A stretch of DNA of 64,000 bases, taken from contig JBCBDU010000003.1 in the NCBI GenBank assembly GCA_038529355.1, forward strand, positions 1 to 64,000. The letters are read 5' to 3'. Source of the DNA: CALBPI01 sp038529355. Its GTDB lineage: Bacteria; Pseudomonadota; Gammaproteobacteria; Steroidobacterales; Woeseiaceae. Below the pieces are notes generated by a model. That model saw nothing but the letters and a program-made list of their open reading frames with translations, ran no database searches and was not told where the DNA came from. This document shows, piece by piece, positions 17,057 through 26,026 of this stretch (positions are counted from its first letter, which is position 1; each line of letters opens with the position of its first letter). The position numbers and the translations under genes are program-made.

Positions 17057-18613
17057 ATGTGGGACTGCGTGATCGTTGGAGCTGGCCATAACGGGCTGAC
17101 CACAGCGGCTTATCTGGCCAAAGCCGGCAAGTCCGTCCTGGTGCTTGAGGCACATAGCGCAATTGGCGGCGCTGCTGCGACCGAAACGTTTCTTCCCGGC
17201 TTCCGCAACTCGGTTGCAAGCTACACCGTCAGCCTGCTCAATCCGAAGGTGATTGCCGATCTCGAACTGGCGCGGCATGGTCTGAATATCGTCGAGCGGC
17301 CGATGGGCAATTTTCTGCCACTACCCAACGGTGACTATCTGTCCACCGGCGCAACCCTTGCGCAAACCCAGCGCGCTTTCGCGCGCCACAGCCAGCACGA
17401 CGCCGACAGGCTGCCCGACTACTACGCATGGCTCGAATCGGTCGCCGACGTGCTGCGCCAGCAATTGCTACGTACGCCGCCCAAACCGGGCCGCCGCTTG
17501 CGCGATTGGTGGGCGTCGGGCGTATTGCTGAACGACTTGCGACGGCTGCCGGATCCGACCAAGCAGGCAGTGTTTGACGTATTTACGCGCAGCGCCGCCG
17601 ACATTCTCGACGGTTGGTTCGAGAATCCGCACATCAAAGCGCTGTTTGGTTTCGATGCCATCGTCGGCAATTATGCATCCCCGGACGAGGATGGCAGCGG
17701 CTATGTCCTGTTGCACCACGTGTTCGGCGAAGTGAACGGCACATCGGGTGCCTGGGGGCACGCAGTCGGCGGCATGGGCGCGATCAGCGACGCGATCGCA
17801 GCCAGCGCACGCGAACACGGAGCCGAAATCCGTTGTGGGCAGCGGGTTGCGCAGATCGTGACGCAAAATGGTCGCGCATACGGCGTGCGTACCGCTGATG
17901 GTGAACAGCTCTCAGCACGCTGCGTTGCGTGTAACGCAACACCGAAACACCTGCTGCTGGATCTTGTTGATGCGCAGGACATCGAACCTGCAACGCGCGA
18001 TCGAGTGACACAAACGCGCTACGGCTCCGGCACGTTTCGCATGAACGTTGCGCTCAATCGATTGCCGGAATTCACGGCCTTGCCCGGTGCCGGCGATCAC
18101 CTGTCGTCCGGCATCATTATCGCGCCCACCCTAGACTACATGGCAAACGCCTACTTCGACGCCCGCCGCCACGGCTGGTCGCAATCGCCAGTGGTCGAGA
18201 TGCTGATCCCGAGCACGCTGGACGACTCACTGGCACCGCCCGGCAAGCATGTGGCCAGCCTTTTTTGCCAGCACGTCAGTCCCGACACGCCGGCCGAGCA
18301 GCGCGATACGATTGCCGCGCTAATGATCAACACTGTCGACAAGTACGCGCCCGGTTTTGCCGACAGCGTGCTCGGCTACACGGCAATGACCCCTCGTGAC
18401 CTCGAGCAGCGTTTCGGCCTCACCAATGGCGATATTTTTCACGGTGCGCTGTCGCTCAACCAGCTGTTCAGCGCCCGACCGCTGTTAGGCTACGGCGACT
18501 ACCGCATGCCCGTCGACAGACTCTATTTGTGCGGCTCCGGCGCGCACCCGGGCGGCGGCGTCAGCGGCATCCCGGGACACAACGCAGCGCGCGAGATCCT
18601 GCGCGATCTGTAG
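17057..18613 (+). CDS. FAD-dependent phytoene-dehydrogenase-like oxidoreductase (PYROXD2 type)
   Basis: A flavin amine-oxidase/phytoene-desaturase superfamily protein of 518 residues. The N-terminal dinucleotide fold is DCVIVGAGHNGLTTAAYLAKAG, followed by VLEAHSAIGGAAATE, which binds the FAD ribose. The C-terminal FAD motif is YLCGSGAHPGGGVSGIPGHNAA. The family resembles mitochondrial PYROXD2 and bacterial retinoid/carotenoid oxidoreductases, but no carotenoid genes adjoin it and there is no signal peptide, so the substrate is open. The ATG at 17057 is chosen because GAGAAG lies a few bases upstream; a GTG at 17045 adds only four residues. It reads away from the HD-GYP gene. Confidence 0.87.
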   Translation: MWDCVIVGAGHNGLTTAAYLAKAGKSVLVLEAHSAIGGAAATETFLPGFRNSVASYTVSLLNPKVIADLELARHGLNIVERPMGNFLPLPNGDYLSTGATLAQTQRAFARHSQHDADRLPDYYAWLESVADVLRQQLLRTPPKPGRRLRDWWASGVLLNDLRRLPDPTKQAVFDVFTRSAADILDGWFENPHIKALFGFDAIVGNYASPDEDGSGYVLLHHVFGEVNGTSGAWGHAVGGMGAISDAIAASAREHGAEIRCGQRVAQIVTQNGRAYGVRTADGEQLSARCVACNATPKHLLLDLVDAQDIEPATRDRVTQTRYGSGTFRMNVALNRLPEFTALPGAGDHLSSGIIIAPTLDYMANAYFDARRHGWSQSPVVEMLIPSTLDDSLAPPGKHVASLFCQHVSPDTPAEQRDTIAALMINTVDKYAPGFADSVLGYTAMTPRDLEQRFGLTNGDIFHGALSLNQLFSARPLLGYGDYRMPVDRLYLCGSGAHPGGGVSGIPGHNAAREILRDL

Positions 18614-18668
18614 TCGCGCTGCGAGCCGCGCTACCATAGCGCTGTTGCCCAACCCAGAGGTGTGCCTG

Positions 18669-20060
18669 ATGCGATTCCGGATACTTGTTCTATTGTTTCT
18701 GTCGGCCACTGCATGTGCACAGCAAGGCGAACGCCTGACGCATACGACGACGCCCGGCGGACTGAACAGCGATGAGCAACGCATCGTGAGCTGGGTCGGC
18801 GATCATATGGATGAGTTCGAAGCGCTGCTCGAAGCGCAGGTGAACATGAACAGCGGCACGATGAATCCGACCGGCGTGCGCGCTGTCAGCGACGCGCTCG
18901 CCAAGCAGTTTGATGCGATCGGTTTCGACACACGCTGGATCGCGTTGCCCGAGTCGGCCGGCCGCAGCGGTCACTTGTTCGCGTCAATTGACGGTGACAA
19001 GGGGCCGAAGATTCTGGCGATCGGCCATCTGGACACGGTGTTTGAACCAGGCGATGCATTCAACCGCTATCAACACGACGGCAACATCGCACGCGGCCCC
19101 GGCATCGCCGACATGAAGTCGGGCAACCTGATCATCCTGTTTGCACTTCGCGCGCTGCGCGAAAACGGTTTGTTGGACGGTGCGCAGATTCAAGTCGCAT
19201 TCACCGGCGACGAAGAGAACCCCGGCGAGCCGCTCAGCGTCGTGCGCAAGGACCTGATCGCTGCCGGCGAATGGGCAGATATCGCGCTCGGTTTTGAAGG
19301 GGGTGCGCGCGACGTCGACGACGACGGCAACACACGCGTCGAATATGCAACGATTGCGCGGCGCAGCTCCAGCGACTGGATCGTGGAAGTCACCGGCAAA
19401 CAGGCACACTCATCGGTGATTTTCAGCGACAACGTCGGTGCAGGTGCCGCGTTCGAGGCGAGCCGTATCCTGCACGACTTCTACGAACTCGTGCGCGGCG
19501 AGGAATACCTGACGTTCAATGCCGGCAGCATTCTGGCAGGCACCGATGTTGACTATGACGCACCGCAGACGCGCGGCACAGTATTCGGCAAAACCAATGT
19601 CGTGCCATCACGCGCCGTCGTTCACGGCGGCATTCGAACGATCTCGAACGAGCAGCTCGAACGCGCGCGGCAAAAAATGCGCGCTATCGTTGCCGACAAT
19701 CTGCCGGGCACCAGCGCCACGATACGCTTCGGTGAAGGGTATCCTGCAATGTCGCCAACCGTTGGCAATCAAGCACTGCAGGCGATGCTGTCTGATATCA
19801 ACCAGAGCCTTGGCGGCACACCGATGCCTGCGCTGGATCCGTCGCGGCGCGGCGCCGCGGACATCTCGTTTGTCGCACCGCTGACCGACAGTCTGGCCGG
19901 TCTCGGTGCTTACGGCAGCGGCGCACATTCACCGCGCGAGGCACTCGAGCTCGACTCGGTGCCGCTGGCGACTCAGCGCGCCGCGCTGTTGTTATATCGA
20001 TTGATTCACGGCGGTTATCAACCGGCGCTGGACAACAAGGCGGGTACGCCCAAACGTTAA
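18669..20060 (+). CDS. Exported M20-family metallopeptidase
   Basis: A zinc carboxypeptidase/deacylase of the glutamate carboxypeptidase type, 463 residues. An N-terminal export signal ends around TACAQQ; the cysteine may be lipidated, though the lipobox is weak. Two-zinc ligands are in place: IGHLDTVF (His, Asp), GIADMKSGN (bridging Asp), TGDEENPG (general-base Glu and ligand Glu) and SGAHSPRE (last His). A dimerisation lid lies between them. Export makes it unlikely to be the missing argE. AGAGG ten bases before the ATG at 18669 supports this start over a TTG at 18645. Confidence 0.86.
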   Translation: MRFRILVLLFLSATACAQQGERLTHTTTPGGLNSDEQRIVSWVGDHMDEFEALLEAQVNMNSGTMNPTGVRAVSDALAKQFDAIGFDTRWIALPESAGRSGHLFASIDGDKGPKILAIGHLDTVFEPGDAFNRYQHDGNIARGPGIADMKSGNLIILFALRALRENGLLDGAQIQVAFTGDEENPGEPLSVVRKDLIAAGEWADIALGFEGGARDVDDDGNTRVEYATIARRSSSDWIVEVTGKQAHSSVIFSDNVGAGAAFEASRILHDFYELVRGEEYLTFNAGSILAGTDVDYDAPQTRGTVFGKTNVVPSRAVVHGGIRTISNEQLERARQKMRAIVADNLPGTSATIRFGEGYPAMSPTVGNQALQAMLSDINQSLGGTPMPALDPSRRGAADISFVAPLTDSLAGLGAYGSGAHSPREALELDSVPLATQRAALLLYRLIHGGYQPALDNKAGTPKR

Positions 20061-20165
20061 ACCAAGTTAACGTTACAAGCACCGTGCAGCGCCAGCGCGC
20101 TTGACGACAGCCAAAGACAATGGCTGCGCAGACGCAGCGGCAATTCATCACAAGAGGAACACCTA

Positions 20166-20738
20166 ATGTTGCAACTGATCATCGGGCTCGCGATCTTTCT
20201 GGGTATGCACTCGATCGCTATCGTCGCGCCGCAAGGGCGTGACCGGCTATTCGCACAATTCGGCCCGTTAGGGTGGCGCGCCATCTACAGCATCGTGTCA
20301 ATCGCCGGTTTTGTGCTGATCGTTCATGGTTACGCCGTGGCGCGGCTGTCGCCAACGATGATCTGGCAACCGCCGGCATTCATGTCGCACATCACGGCGC
20401 TGCTGATGTTACCGGTGTTCATCTTTCTGGTGGCAGCGTACATGCCCGGCAAAATTCAAAGCGCCCTCAAACACCCGATGCTGGTCGCGGTCAAACTGTG
20501 GGCGCTGGCGCATTTGTTGGCCAACGGCATGCTCGCCGACATCATTCTGTTCGGTAGTTTTCTGGCATGGGCGGTCGTTGACCGGATTTCGCTGAAGCGA
20601 CGTACGCAAAAAGCCATGGTGTCGATGCCGGTCACAGGCGCGAACGACATCATTGCGATTATCGTTGGCATCGGACTCTACGTTGCGTTCGTGCTGCACC
20701 TGCATGTGGCGCTGATTGGCGTACGGCCGATCGGCTGA
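20166..20738 (+). CDS. NnrU-family membrane protein
   Basis: A 190-residue inner-membrane protein with five or six hydrophobic helices. It matches NnrU throughout: an N-terminal IGLAIFLGMHSIAI, then GWRAIYSIVSIAGF, and the conserved helix pair KHPMLVAVKLWALAHLLANGMLADIILFG. Members occur near denitrification genes and as the fused isomerase domain of plant zeta-carotene isomerase (Z-ISO), which binds haem b. No nitrogen-oxide genes are nearby, so the role is unknown. AGAGGA precedes the ATG. The gene stands alone, 105 bases after the peptidase, and ends at a strong hairpin. Confidence 0.85.
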   Translation: MLQLIIGLAIFLGMHSIAIVAPQGRDRLFAQFGPLGWRAIYSIVSIAGFVLIVHGYAVARLSPTMIWQPPAFMSHITALLMLPVFIFLVAAYMPGKIQSALKHPMLVAVKLWALAHLLANGMLADIILFGSFLAWAVVDRISLKRRTQKAMVSMPVTGANDIIAIIVGIGLYVAFVLHLHVALIGVRPIG

Positions 20739-20757
20739 CCGACGCGCCGAGATCAAC

Positions 20758-20791
20758 GGTCTGCTACCCACCCGCGAGCGGGTAGCAGACC
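20758..20791. terminator. Hairpin between convergent genes
   Basis: A perfect 12-bp inverted repeat, GGTCTGCTACCC (20758-20769) with GGGTAGCAGACC (20780-20791), lies between nnrU and the leftward lipoprotein gene. It has no clean T run on either side but sits where a bidirectional terminator is expected. Confidence 0.7.
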
Positions 20792-20797
20792 ATTCAA

Positions 20798-22555
20798 TTA
20801 ACGAAATTCAAGCGTTGAAGGCATCTCCAGACCGTTCTCGGTGATGTTGATGTTCGCCACTTCGCGCTCAAACGTATCCGCGTAGGCGCGTTGCAGACGC
20901 GCGCTCAGCTCCATCTGCTTCTTGGCCGCTTCAACAGTCTGTGCCGCATCGCCTTCATCCGGATCGAAATCCGACATCTCGCTGGCCATCTGACCTTCAA
21001 GACTTTCCATCAGATCGGCGTACGCGCCCATGTCCATCGAGACCGCAATCAGCGTATTCGAGGACACATCATCCGAGGCCGCGATAGCACCGGCACGCGA
21101 CTGCGCTTCCGGACCAATACTCAAGCCGAGCGCGTTGTCAGTCATCGCGGCGAACACCGCTTGCGGCACCGGACCGGTCAGCGCCGGCGGCAACTCGACC
21201 GCTTTGCCGTTCGGCTCAATGTCGATGCTGGCCAGTTGCGGCACCATCATCTGACCAAACTGAATCAAGCCGTTAATGTTATCCATCGCCAGCAGAATAT
21301 TGACGTCAAGGTTGTCCGGGATCTGCGGCTGACCGAGATCAATACCGTCCATGCTGTTCAACTCAAGGAAGAAACCCTGGAAGTTGTCGACCATCGGCGG
21401 CACAGGCTGGTTCAAGCTGGCGACCATTTGGCGCGCTGATGCATTCAGCTCATCCAGCTCGGCGCATTCGTAGGGATTGTCGACCACTTTGCCGACGTAC
21501 GACTCGATGTATTCGCGCATCCCACCCAAATTCAGACCCAGACCGAATTTCATCATGGCATCCGAGTCTGTGGTCAGACCCGGCACTTTTCCGGCAACCG
21601 GAATCATCGCTGCGGCAATATCGCTGCGCAGTTCGAAGACCGGATTCAACGTCATGCTGTCAGTGCTAATGTCGGTGTAGCCAATCGTCATGCGTGGAGC
21701 AATGCCACTGAGCGCTTTCATCTCGGTAACGCAAACGGCGTCGAGCTGCGGACGATCTTCGCCGATCATATCCAGCAACGCGGCATTAATGCCGGTTGGC
21801 TCATCCAGGAACGTAGCGGCGATCTGCTGGATATCGATCCAGCCAAACCCTTGCGGCAAGTAATTGTACTTGTCCGTCATCGCCTTCACGGTTGACGCCT
21901 GCAGCGCCTTGGCCGGTTTGGTTTTACCCAGCAGCAACGCGATGTCATCTTCGTCAAACGGCGCCGGCGCAAGCGTCACGACGGCAACGCCGTCAATTTG
22001 CGCGACGATCATATTGACCGATTCGCCCATAGCCACGTTGCGGTAATCAATACCGGCAGCGCTCTTCGACGTGATTTCAACATCCATCTCCGCGAACAAC
22101 GCATCAACGGCCGGACCAAACTTGCCCGGCTCTTTGAGCACGCCGCGATACACCGGCAGCAGGCCGTTGCCGTAAAGGATGCCAACGACGGTGTCGCCAA
22201 AACCAAAGCGCTCGGCAGAGTCTTTTTCCATCAGCGTCGACATCGCTTTGCCGATGTTGTCGAATTTCGGCGCCATCGCAGCGCCTTCGTCCGATTGCGC
22301 CACCATCTGTGAAATGTTGCTGAACATTTCCGTCATGATGGGTTTGAGCTCATCAAGCATCGGCTGCATCTTGTCAGTTACCGCGTCGGGCATCGCTTCA
22401 GTTGCAGCGAACATGTAGGGCGTGTCCGCGGGTGCATATTCCAGCAGCTCGAGCATCGCTTTGTTCTCGGTGGCACTCTTGGCTTTCTTATCGCCACAAG
22501 CGGCTATCGGCAGCGCGAGGATCGCGATCAACGCTGGTGCTAGCAGTCGGTTCAC
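20798..22555 (-). CDS. Large lipoprotein of unknown function
   Basis: A 585-residue exported protein that I do not recognise as a characterised family. The GTG start has AAGGAAA seven bases upstream. The signal peptide has a clear lipobox (IAAC), and the mature protein begins CGDKKAK. The start of the mature domain, LLEYAPADTPYMFAATEAMPD, resembles large Gram-negative lipoproteins that carry this APADTPY phrase. The composition is rich in Ala, Met, Asp and Glu, with many short helices and no catalytic motif. It has only a few cysteines (GDKK, DAVCVTE, NPYECAE). It stands alone, ending at the shared hairpin. Confidence 0.75.
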   Translation of the reverse strand: MNRLLAPALIAILALPIAACGDKKAKSATENKAMLELLEYAPADTPYMFAATEAMPDAVTDKMQPMLDELKPIMTEMFSNISQMVAQSDEGAAMAPKFDNIGKAMSTLMEKDSAERFGFGDTVVGILYGNGLLPVYRGVLKEPGKFGPAVDALFAEMDVEITSKSAAGIDYRNVAMGESVNMIVAQIDGVAVVTLAPAPFDEDDIALLLGKTKPAKALQASTVKAMTDKYNYLPQGFGWIDIQQIAATFLDEPTGINAALLDMIGEDRPQLDAVCVTEMKALSGIAPRMTIGYTDISTDSMTLNPVFELRSDIAAAMIPVAGKVPGLTTDSDAMMKFGLGLNLGGMREYIESYVGKVVDNPYECAELDELNASARQMVASLNQPVPPMVDNFQGFFLELNSMDGIDLGQPQIPDNLDVNILLAMDNINGLIQFGQMMVPQLASIDIEPNGKAVELPPALTGPVPQAVFAAMTDNALGLSIGPEAQSRAGAIAASDDVSSNTLIAVSMDMGAYADLMESLEGQMASEMSDFDPDEGDAAQTVEAAKKQMELSARLQRAYADTFEREVANINITENGLEMPSTLEFR

Positions 22556-22696
22556 AATGATTTCCTTGAATTTATATGAGGTTATGAGTTGTCCAAGCGG
22601 CAGAATGCCGCAAATGAACAGGGATTACAGCAATGCAGATCACAGTGGCGCTGATACCGCCCGTCAGCATCAGACGGCTGACGGCGGCGCTGCAAC

Positions 22697-22779
22697 CAAT
22701 ATTTGCGCCACAATTGCTTATATTTTAGTCACTTGTGATCCCGGAAACCACCGCAACAGGCAATAAACACAATATTTGC
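22697..22779. repeat. Two CAATATTTGC direct repeats
   Basis: CAATATTTGC occurs at 22697-22706 and at 22770-22779, exactly 73 bases apart (about seven helical turns), each followed closely by CGCCACA or CGCACA. They lie in the 327-base gap between the leftward lipoprotein gene and the rightward redoxin gene. A pair of protein-binding sites is possible; nothing else is supported in this gap. Confidence 0.35.
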
Positions 22780-22882
22780 CGCACACGCACAAAACTACTG
22801 ACATCGGCGATGCCACTGCGCACGTAACAAACGCAGCGAAATACAGGTCTTTAACCTTGTAACCCTTGCTGCGAGCGAACCC

Positions 22883-23425
22883 ATGCACAAAAGACTGCTA
22901 GCAACTATCACTGTATTGCTGTTGTTGACGACAGCGGCCACGGCGGCCACACCCAAGCGCGCGCCGGCTTTTACCCAAACAGCGGCGGCGGCCTGGATCA
23001 ACAGCGAGCCGCTGTCGATGCGCGCATTACGCGGCAAGGTCGTATTGATCGATTTCTGGACGTTCGCCTGTTGGAATTGCTACCGCTCGTTCCCGTGGCT
23101 GAACACGCTGGAGGCAGAGTTTGCCGACGCGCCTTTGCAGGTAATCGGCATCCACAGTCCGGAATTTGACTACGAGCGCGAGCGCGATGAAGTAGTCAAG
23201 CAAGCGGCAAAATTCGGCCTGAAACATCCGATCATGCTCGACAACGATTTTCGCTTCTGGCGCGCCATGGACAACCAATACTGGCCTGCATTCTATTTGA
23301 TCGATGCCAAAGGGCGCGTGCGCCACACCTACATCGGCGAAACGCATGCGGGCGACAAACAAGCCAAACGCATCGAACGCGACATTCGCGCATTGCTTGC
23401 GGAGGCGGACAACGAGCAGCCGTAA
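22883..23425 (+). CDS. Exported thioredoxin-like protein with CWNC site
   Basis: A 180-residue periplasmic redoxin. The signal peptide ends near ATAATP. The thioredoxin core has C63-W-N-C66 in FWTFACWNCYRSFPWL, and the cis-Pro is in NQYWPAFYLID. The FWT..C.NC pattern is that of the C-terminal domain of DipZ and of Rv2874-like proteins rather than of TlpA (CGPC). It would reduce or repair disulfides in the envelope; no membrane electron donor (CcdA/DsbD) is encoded beside it. It converges on the diguanylate cyclase with an 18-base gap. Confidence 0.85.
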   Translation: MHKRLLATITVLLLLTTAATAATPKRAPAFTQTAAAAWINSEPLSMRALRGKVVLIDFWTFACWNCYRSFPWLNTLEAEFADAPLQVIGIHSPEFDYERERDEVVKQAAKFGLKHPIMLDNDFRFWRAMDNQYWPAFYLIDAKGRVRHTYIGETHAGDKQAKRIERDIRALLAEADNEQP

Positions 23426-23443
23426 CCGGCGCGCCTCGCTACA

Positions 23444-24643
23444 TCACAATCGGCGTAACGTGGTTTCTGACAGCGTCAGCGCATGTTGGCCAGCGCGCTC
23501 GACGCGGTTACGTCCGCGGCGTTTGGCGCGGTAGAGCGCGCGGTCCGCACGCGCCACCATATCGGACAACTCATCGTCTTCATCGGACAGCTCGGCCACG
23601 CCGAAGCTTGCACTGATCGTCAGCGGCTTGACGTTGTCGACGACCGGCGATGCGCTCGTCGTCAAACGAATCGCATCAGCGATCCGCTCGGCTTCGTCGA
23701 GCGTCGTGTCCGGCAACACAATCAGAAATTCCTCGCCGCCGATGCGGGCAACCACATCATCCTGCTTGCGATCGGTTTGCAATTGCTGCGCAAAATGCAC
23801 CAGCGCCTTATCGCCAACCGCATGTCCGTAGCGATCATTAACGGCCTTGAAGCGGTCCAGATCGGCAATCACGACGGACAACGCACGATCGCCTGACAGC
23901 GCTTTGGAAAACGCCAATTGACCAAGCCCCTCATAACCATGTCGGTTGAGTAGCCCGGTCAGCTGATCGAGCACCGCCATGCCGCGCAGCTTATGCGACA
24001 TATCTGACACGAATACGAACAGTACGAGCGTGCTGATCGCAATGTAGGCAATCGGCAGCGTCAGCATCTCGACATGCTGCTGCGCCTGCAGCGCTGCCAC
24101 GTCCGCAATACGGCCGAGGTCAAACGCGCGTGTCGCTGCCAACACTTGCACGACACCAAAGAGCGCCAACACCGCCGCCAGCGCGTGATCGGCTGACAGG
24201 TGTTCGGGACGGTAGCGAAAGATCACCAGTGCAAGGAGCCAGGCGGTCGCGGCAGAGACCGCAGGCACGGCAGATTCACGCAAACCGTCGTGTGGCGACA
24301 CCAGCGTAGACCAGACAAGCACGCTGCAACCAACGAACGCGCACGCGAAAATGTAACGCAGGACGCGTTCACTGTTAGCGCGAAAACAGTGTCCCATCGA
24401 CGCAAAAAAGATCACGCCCAACGCCGAAAACTCGACCAGCAATGCCATGACTGGCGCGCTGATAAACCCGCTACCGAGCCACGGAAACGCCCAGCGTGCC
24501 GTCGCGGCGATGAACGCCAGATGCCAGAACAACGTGTAGGGCTTGCGTAGGAAGATACGCCACGCCAGAAACGAGATGACCGTGTACATCAGACAGGTCA
24601 GCGTCATGGCAACGCTCAGGTATAGGGTTGAGGAAGGTGCCAT
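23444..24643 (-). CDS. Membrane diguanylate cyclase (GGDEF)
   Basis: Makes cyclic di-GMP from two GTP. The N-terminal 230 residues or so are hydrophobic, with about seven predicted membrane helices acting as a MASE-like sensor. The C-terminal GGDEF domain has DQLTGLLNRHGYE, ADLDRFKAVNDRYGHAVGD and the active site GGEEF. The residues before it read RKQDDVVARI, so an inhibitory RxxD site is not in the usual register. The start chosen is 24643 (MAPSSTLY); an upstream in-frame Met at 24838 would add 65 residues without family features. The ribosome site is poor at both. Confidence 0.85.
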   Translation of the reverse strand: MAPSSTLYLSVAMTLTCLMYTVISFLAWRIFLRKPYTLFWHLAFIAATARWAFPWLGSGFISAPVMALLVEFSALGVIFFASMGHCFRANSERVLRYIFACAFVGCSVLVWSTLVSPHDGLRESAVPAVSAATAWLLALVIFRYRPEHLSADHALAAVLALFGVVQVLAATRAFDLGRIADVAALQAQQHVEMLTLPIAYIAISTLVLFVFVSDMSHKLRGMAVLDQLTGLLNRHGYEGLGQLAFSKALSGDRALSVVIADLDRFKAVNDRYGHAVGDKALVHFAQQLQTDRKQDDVVARIGGEEFLIVLPDTTLDEAERIADAIRLTTSASPVVDNVKPLTISASFGVAELSDEDDELSDMVARADRALYRAKRRGRNRVERAGQHALTLSETTLRRL

Positions 24644-24849
24644 GAATGTTTGCGTGTCAGACCAAAGCCAAGATTGTGCCCCAGATACACTCAATATTAT
24701 TAGACATAACGCACGTTTTTTGCGAAAAAGCGCGGCTGGCCCGCAGAGAAACCAGACTCCACTCATTGCGCAGCGCTTATCAGATGCCGAAAACGGCACC
24801 GACATCTTGCGCAGCAGGGCAGCATCAATCGGCAGCACGTCACTACGCG

Positions 24850-25788
24850 CTAGCCGAATACACTGGAGAAGATCGAGCCTACGTGGCGCAAGTCAGTGCC
24901 ACAGCAGCCACCCATGACGCGCATACGCGGCAGTAGCGCCGTCAATTGCTCGTTGAGTGCGCCAAACTCTTCCGGATTGCCCTCGTCGAGCACCTCGGCA
25001 GCATCAAGTTCCTGATGGCTCATCCTTGAGGCATTCGCGCGCACGCCGCCGATGCGCCCAATCCATGGCTCTTTACGGTCAATGGCATCGCGGAAGTGAT
25101 CGGGGTGCGCGCAGTTGATCATGAAGTACACCGGCCCGCCGTTCGTCGCTTGATCAACCGCGGCAATCGCATCACCAAGCGACTGCCCGGACGGCAGGGC
25201 GCCATCCGTCTCGACGGTAAAACTGATCACAACTGGCAGATCAACAGCGTTGGCCGCCCTGCAGATGCCAATCGACTCGTCTACATTTGTCATCGTCAGT
25301 GCCGTGATCATATCGACACCACCGCGCCGCAGCGCACCGATCTGACCGGCGTGATAGCTTTGCGCTGCACGCGCATCCATCGACGCGTCGGCAACATAAC
25401 CGTCTCCGCGTGGACCGACAACACCGTTAACAATGACTGGAATGTCTGCGCCGCGCTGCGCGCGGATGCTGCGCATCAATTGCGCAGCATCCGCGTTGAT
25501 CTCTTCCATTTCGTGCAAGTCGAAACCGAGCTTCTGGCACCAGTCAGCATTGGCGCGCCACGTCGGCGTATCCATGATGAAACCCTTGCCAAACTGCGTT
25601 GCCAGCGTAATGTATTCATCAAAATAACTGCTGAGGATTTGCTTGCCTGACTCAGAATGGATGAGCTCGAACGACGCGAATTCACGCAACGCAACACGAC
25701 GATGAAAGATCAGCCAGGTCTCCAGACCACCGTCCGTTAAGAAATATCGATCACCACTTGCCAAAACAGATGCAACATCCATCGCCAC
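24850..25788 (-). CDS. Homocysteine S-methyltransferase family protein
   Basis: A zinc-thiol methyltransferase barrel of 312 residues. DRYFLTDGGLETWL starts the domain, and the zinc cysteines appear as INCAHPDHF (first Cys) and GGCCGTD (the pair near the C-terminus). It may transfer a methyl group from S-methylmethionine, a betaine or SAM to homocysteine; the members with 'LETWLIFH' near the start are often annotated only to family level. There is no cobalamin or folate domain, so it is not MetH. It is a single gene; no SAM or cobalamin riboswitch is visible in the 238-base gap upstream (25789-26026). Confidence 0.85.
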   Translation of the reverse strand: MAMDVASVLASGDRYFLTDGGLETWLIFHRRVALREFASFELIHSESGKQILSSYFDEYITLATQFGKGFIMDTPTWRANADWCQKLGFDLHEMEEINADAAQLMRSIRAQRGADIPVIVNGVVGPRGDGYVADASMDARAAQSYHAGQIGALRRGGVDMITALTMTNVDESIGICRAANAVDLPVVISFTVETDGALPSGQSLGDAIAAVDQATNGGPVYFMINCAHPDHFRDAIDRKEPWIGRIGGVRANASRMSHQELDAAEVLDEGNPEEFGALNEQLTALLPRMRVMGGCCGTDLRHVGSIFSSVFG

Positions 25789-26026
25789 AAACTCCTTAAC
25801 TGTGCATCGCGGTGCAGCTGCTGCTCAATTGGCGGCAGCGCAGGCCAGCAAGCGCATAGCTTCAAAAAGGCTACTGTCGCAAATGAGCGTTGTATTGAGC
25901 GTGGTAGAGGTCGTCGTAGTTTGCGTGTGATCGTTGCGAGCTATGTTAAATCGATCAGCCTTGCCGCATCCAAGCGCCGAACGCAGTCGAATCACCTTAT
26001 ATATGAACACACCGCGGAGTTGATTC

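Noticed and set aside
18669..20060. M20 peptidase as the missing argE deacylase
   Set aside because: It has an export signal and glutamate-carboxypeptidase features and lies far from the arginine operon; a cytoplasmic ArgE is expected.
20166..20738. NnrU as evidence for a denitrification cluster
   Set aside because: No nitrite or nitric oxide reductase gene or NnrS is nearby; the family is broader than denitrification.
24644..24838. Longer N-terminus of the diguanylate cyclase
   Set aside because: The extension adds Cys/Arg-rich sequence without family features; the membrane sensor begins cleanly at 24643.
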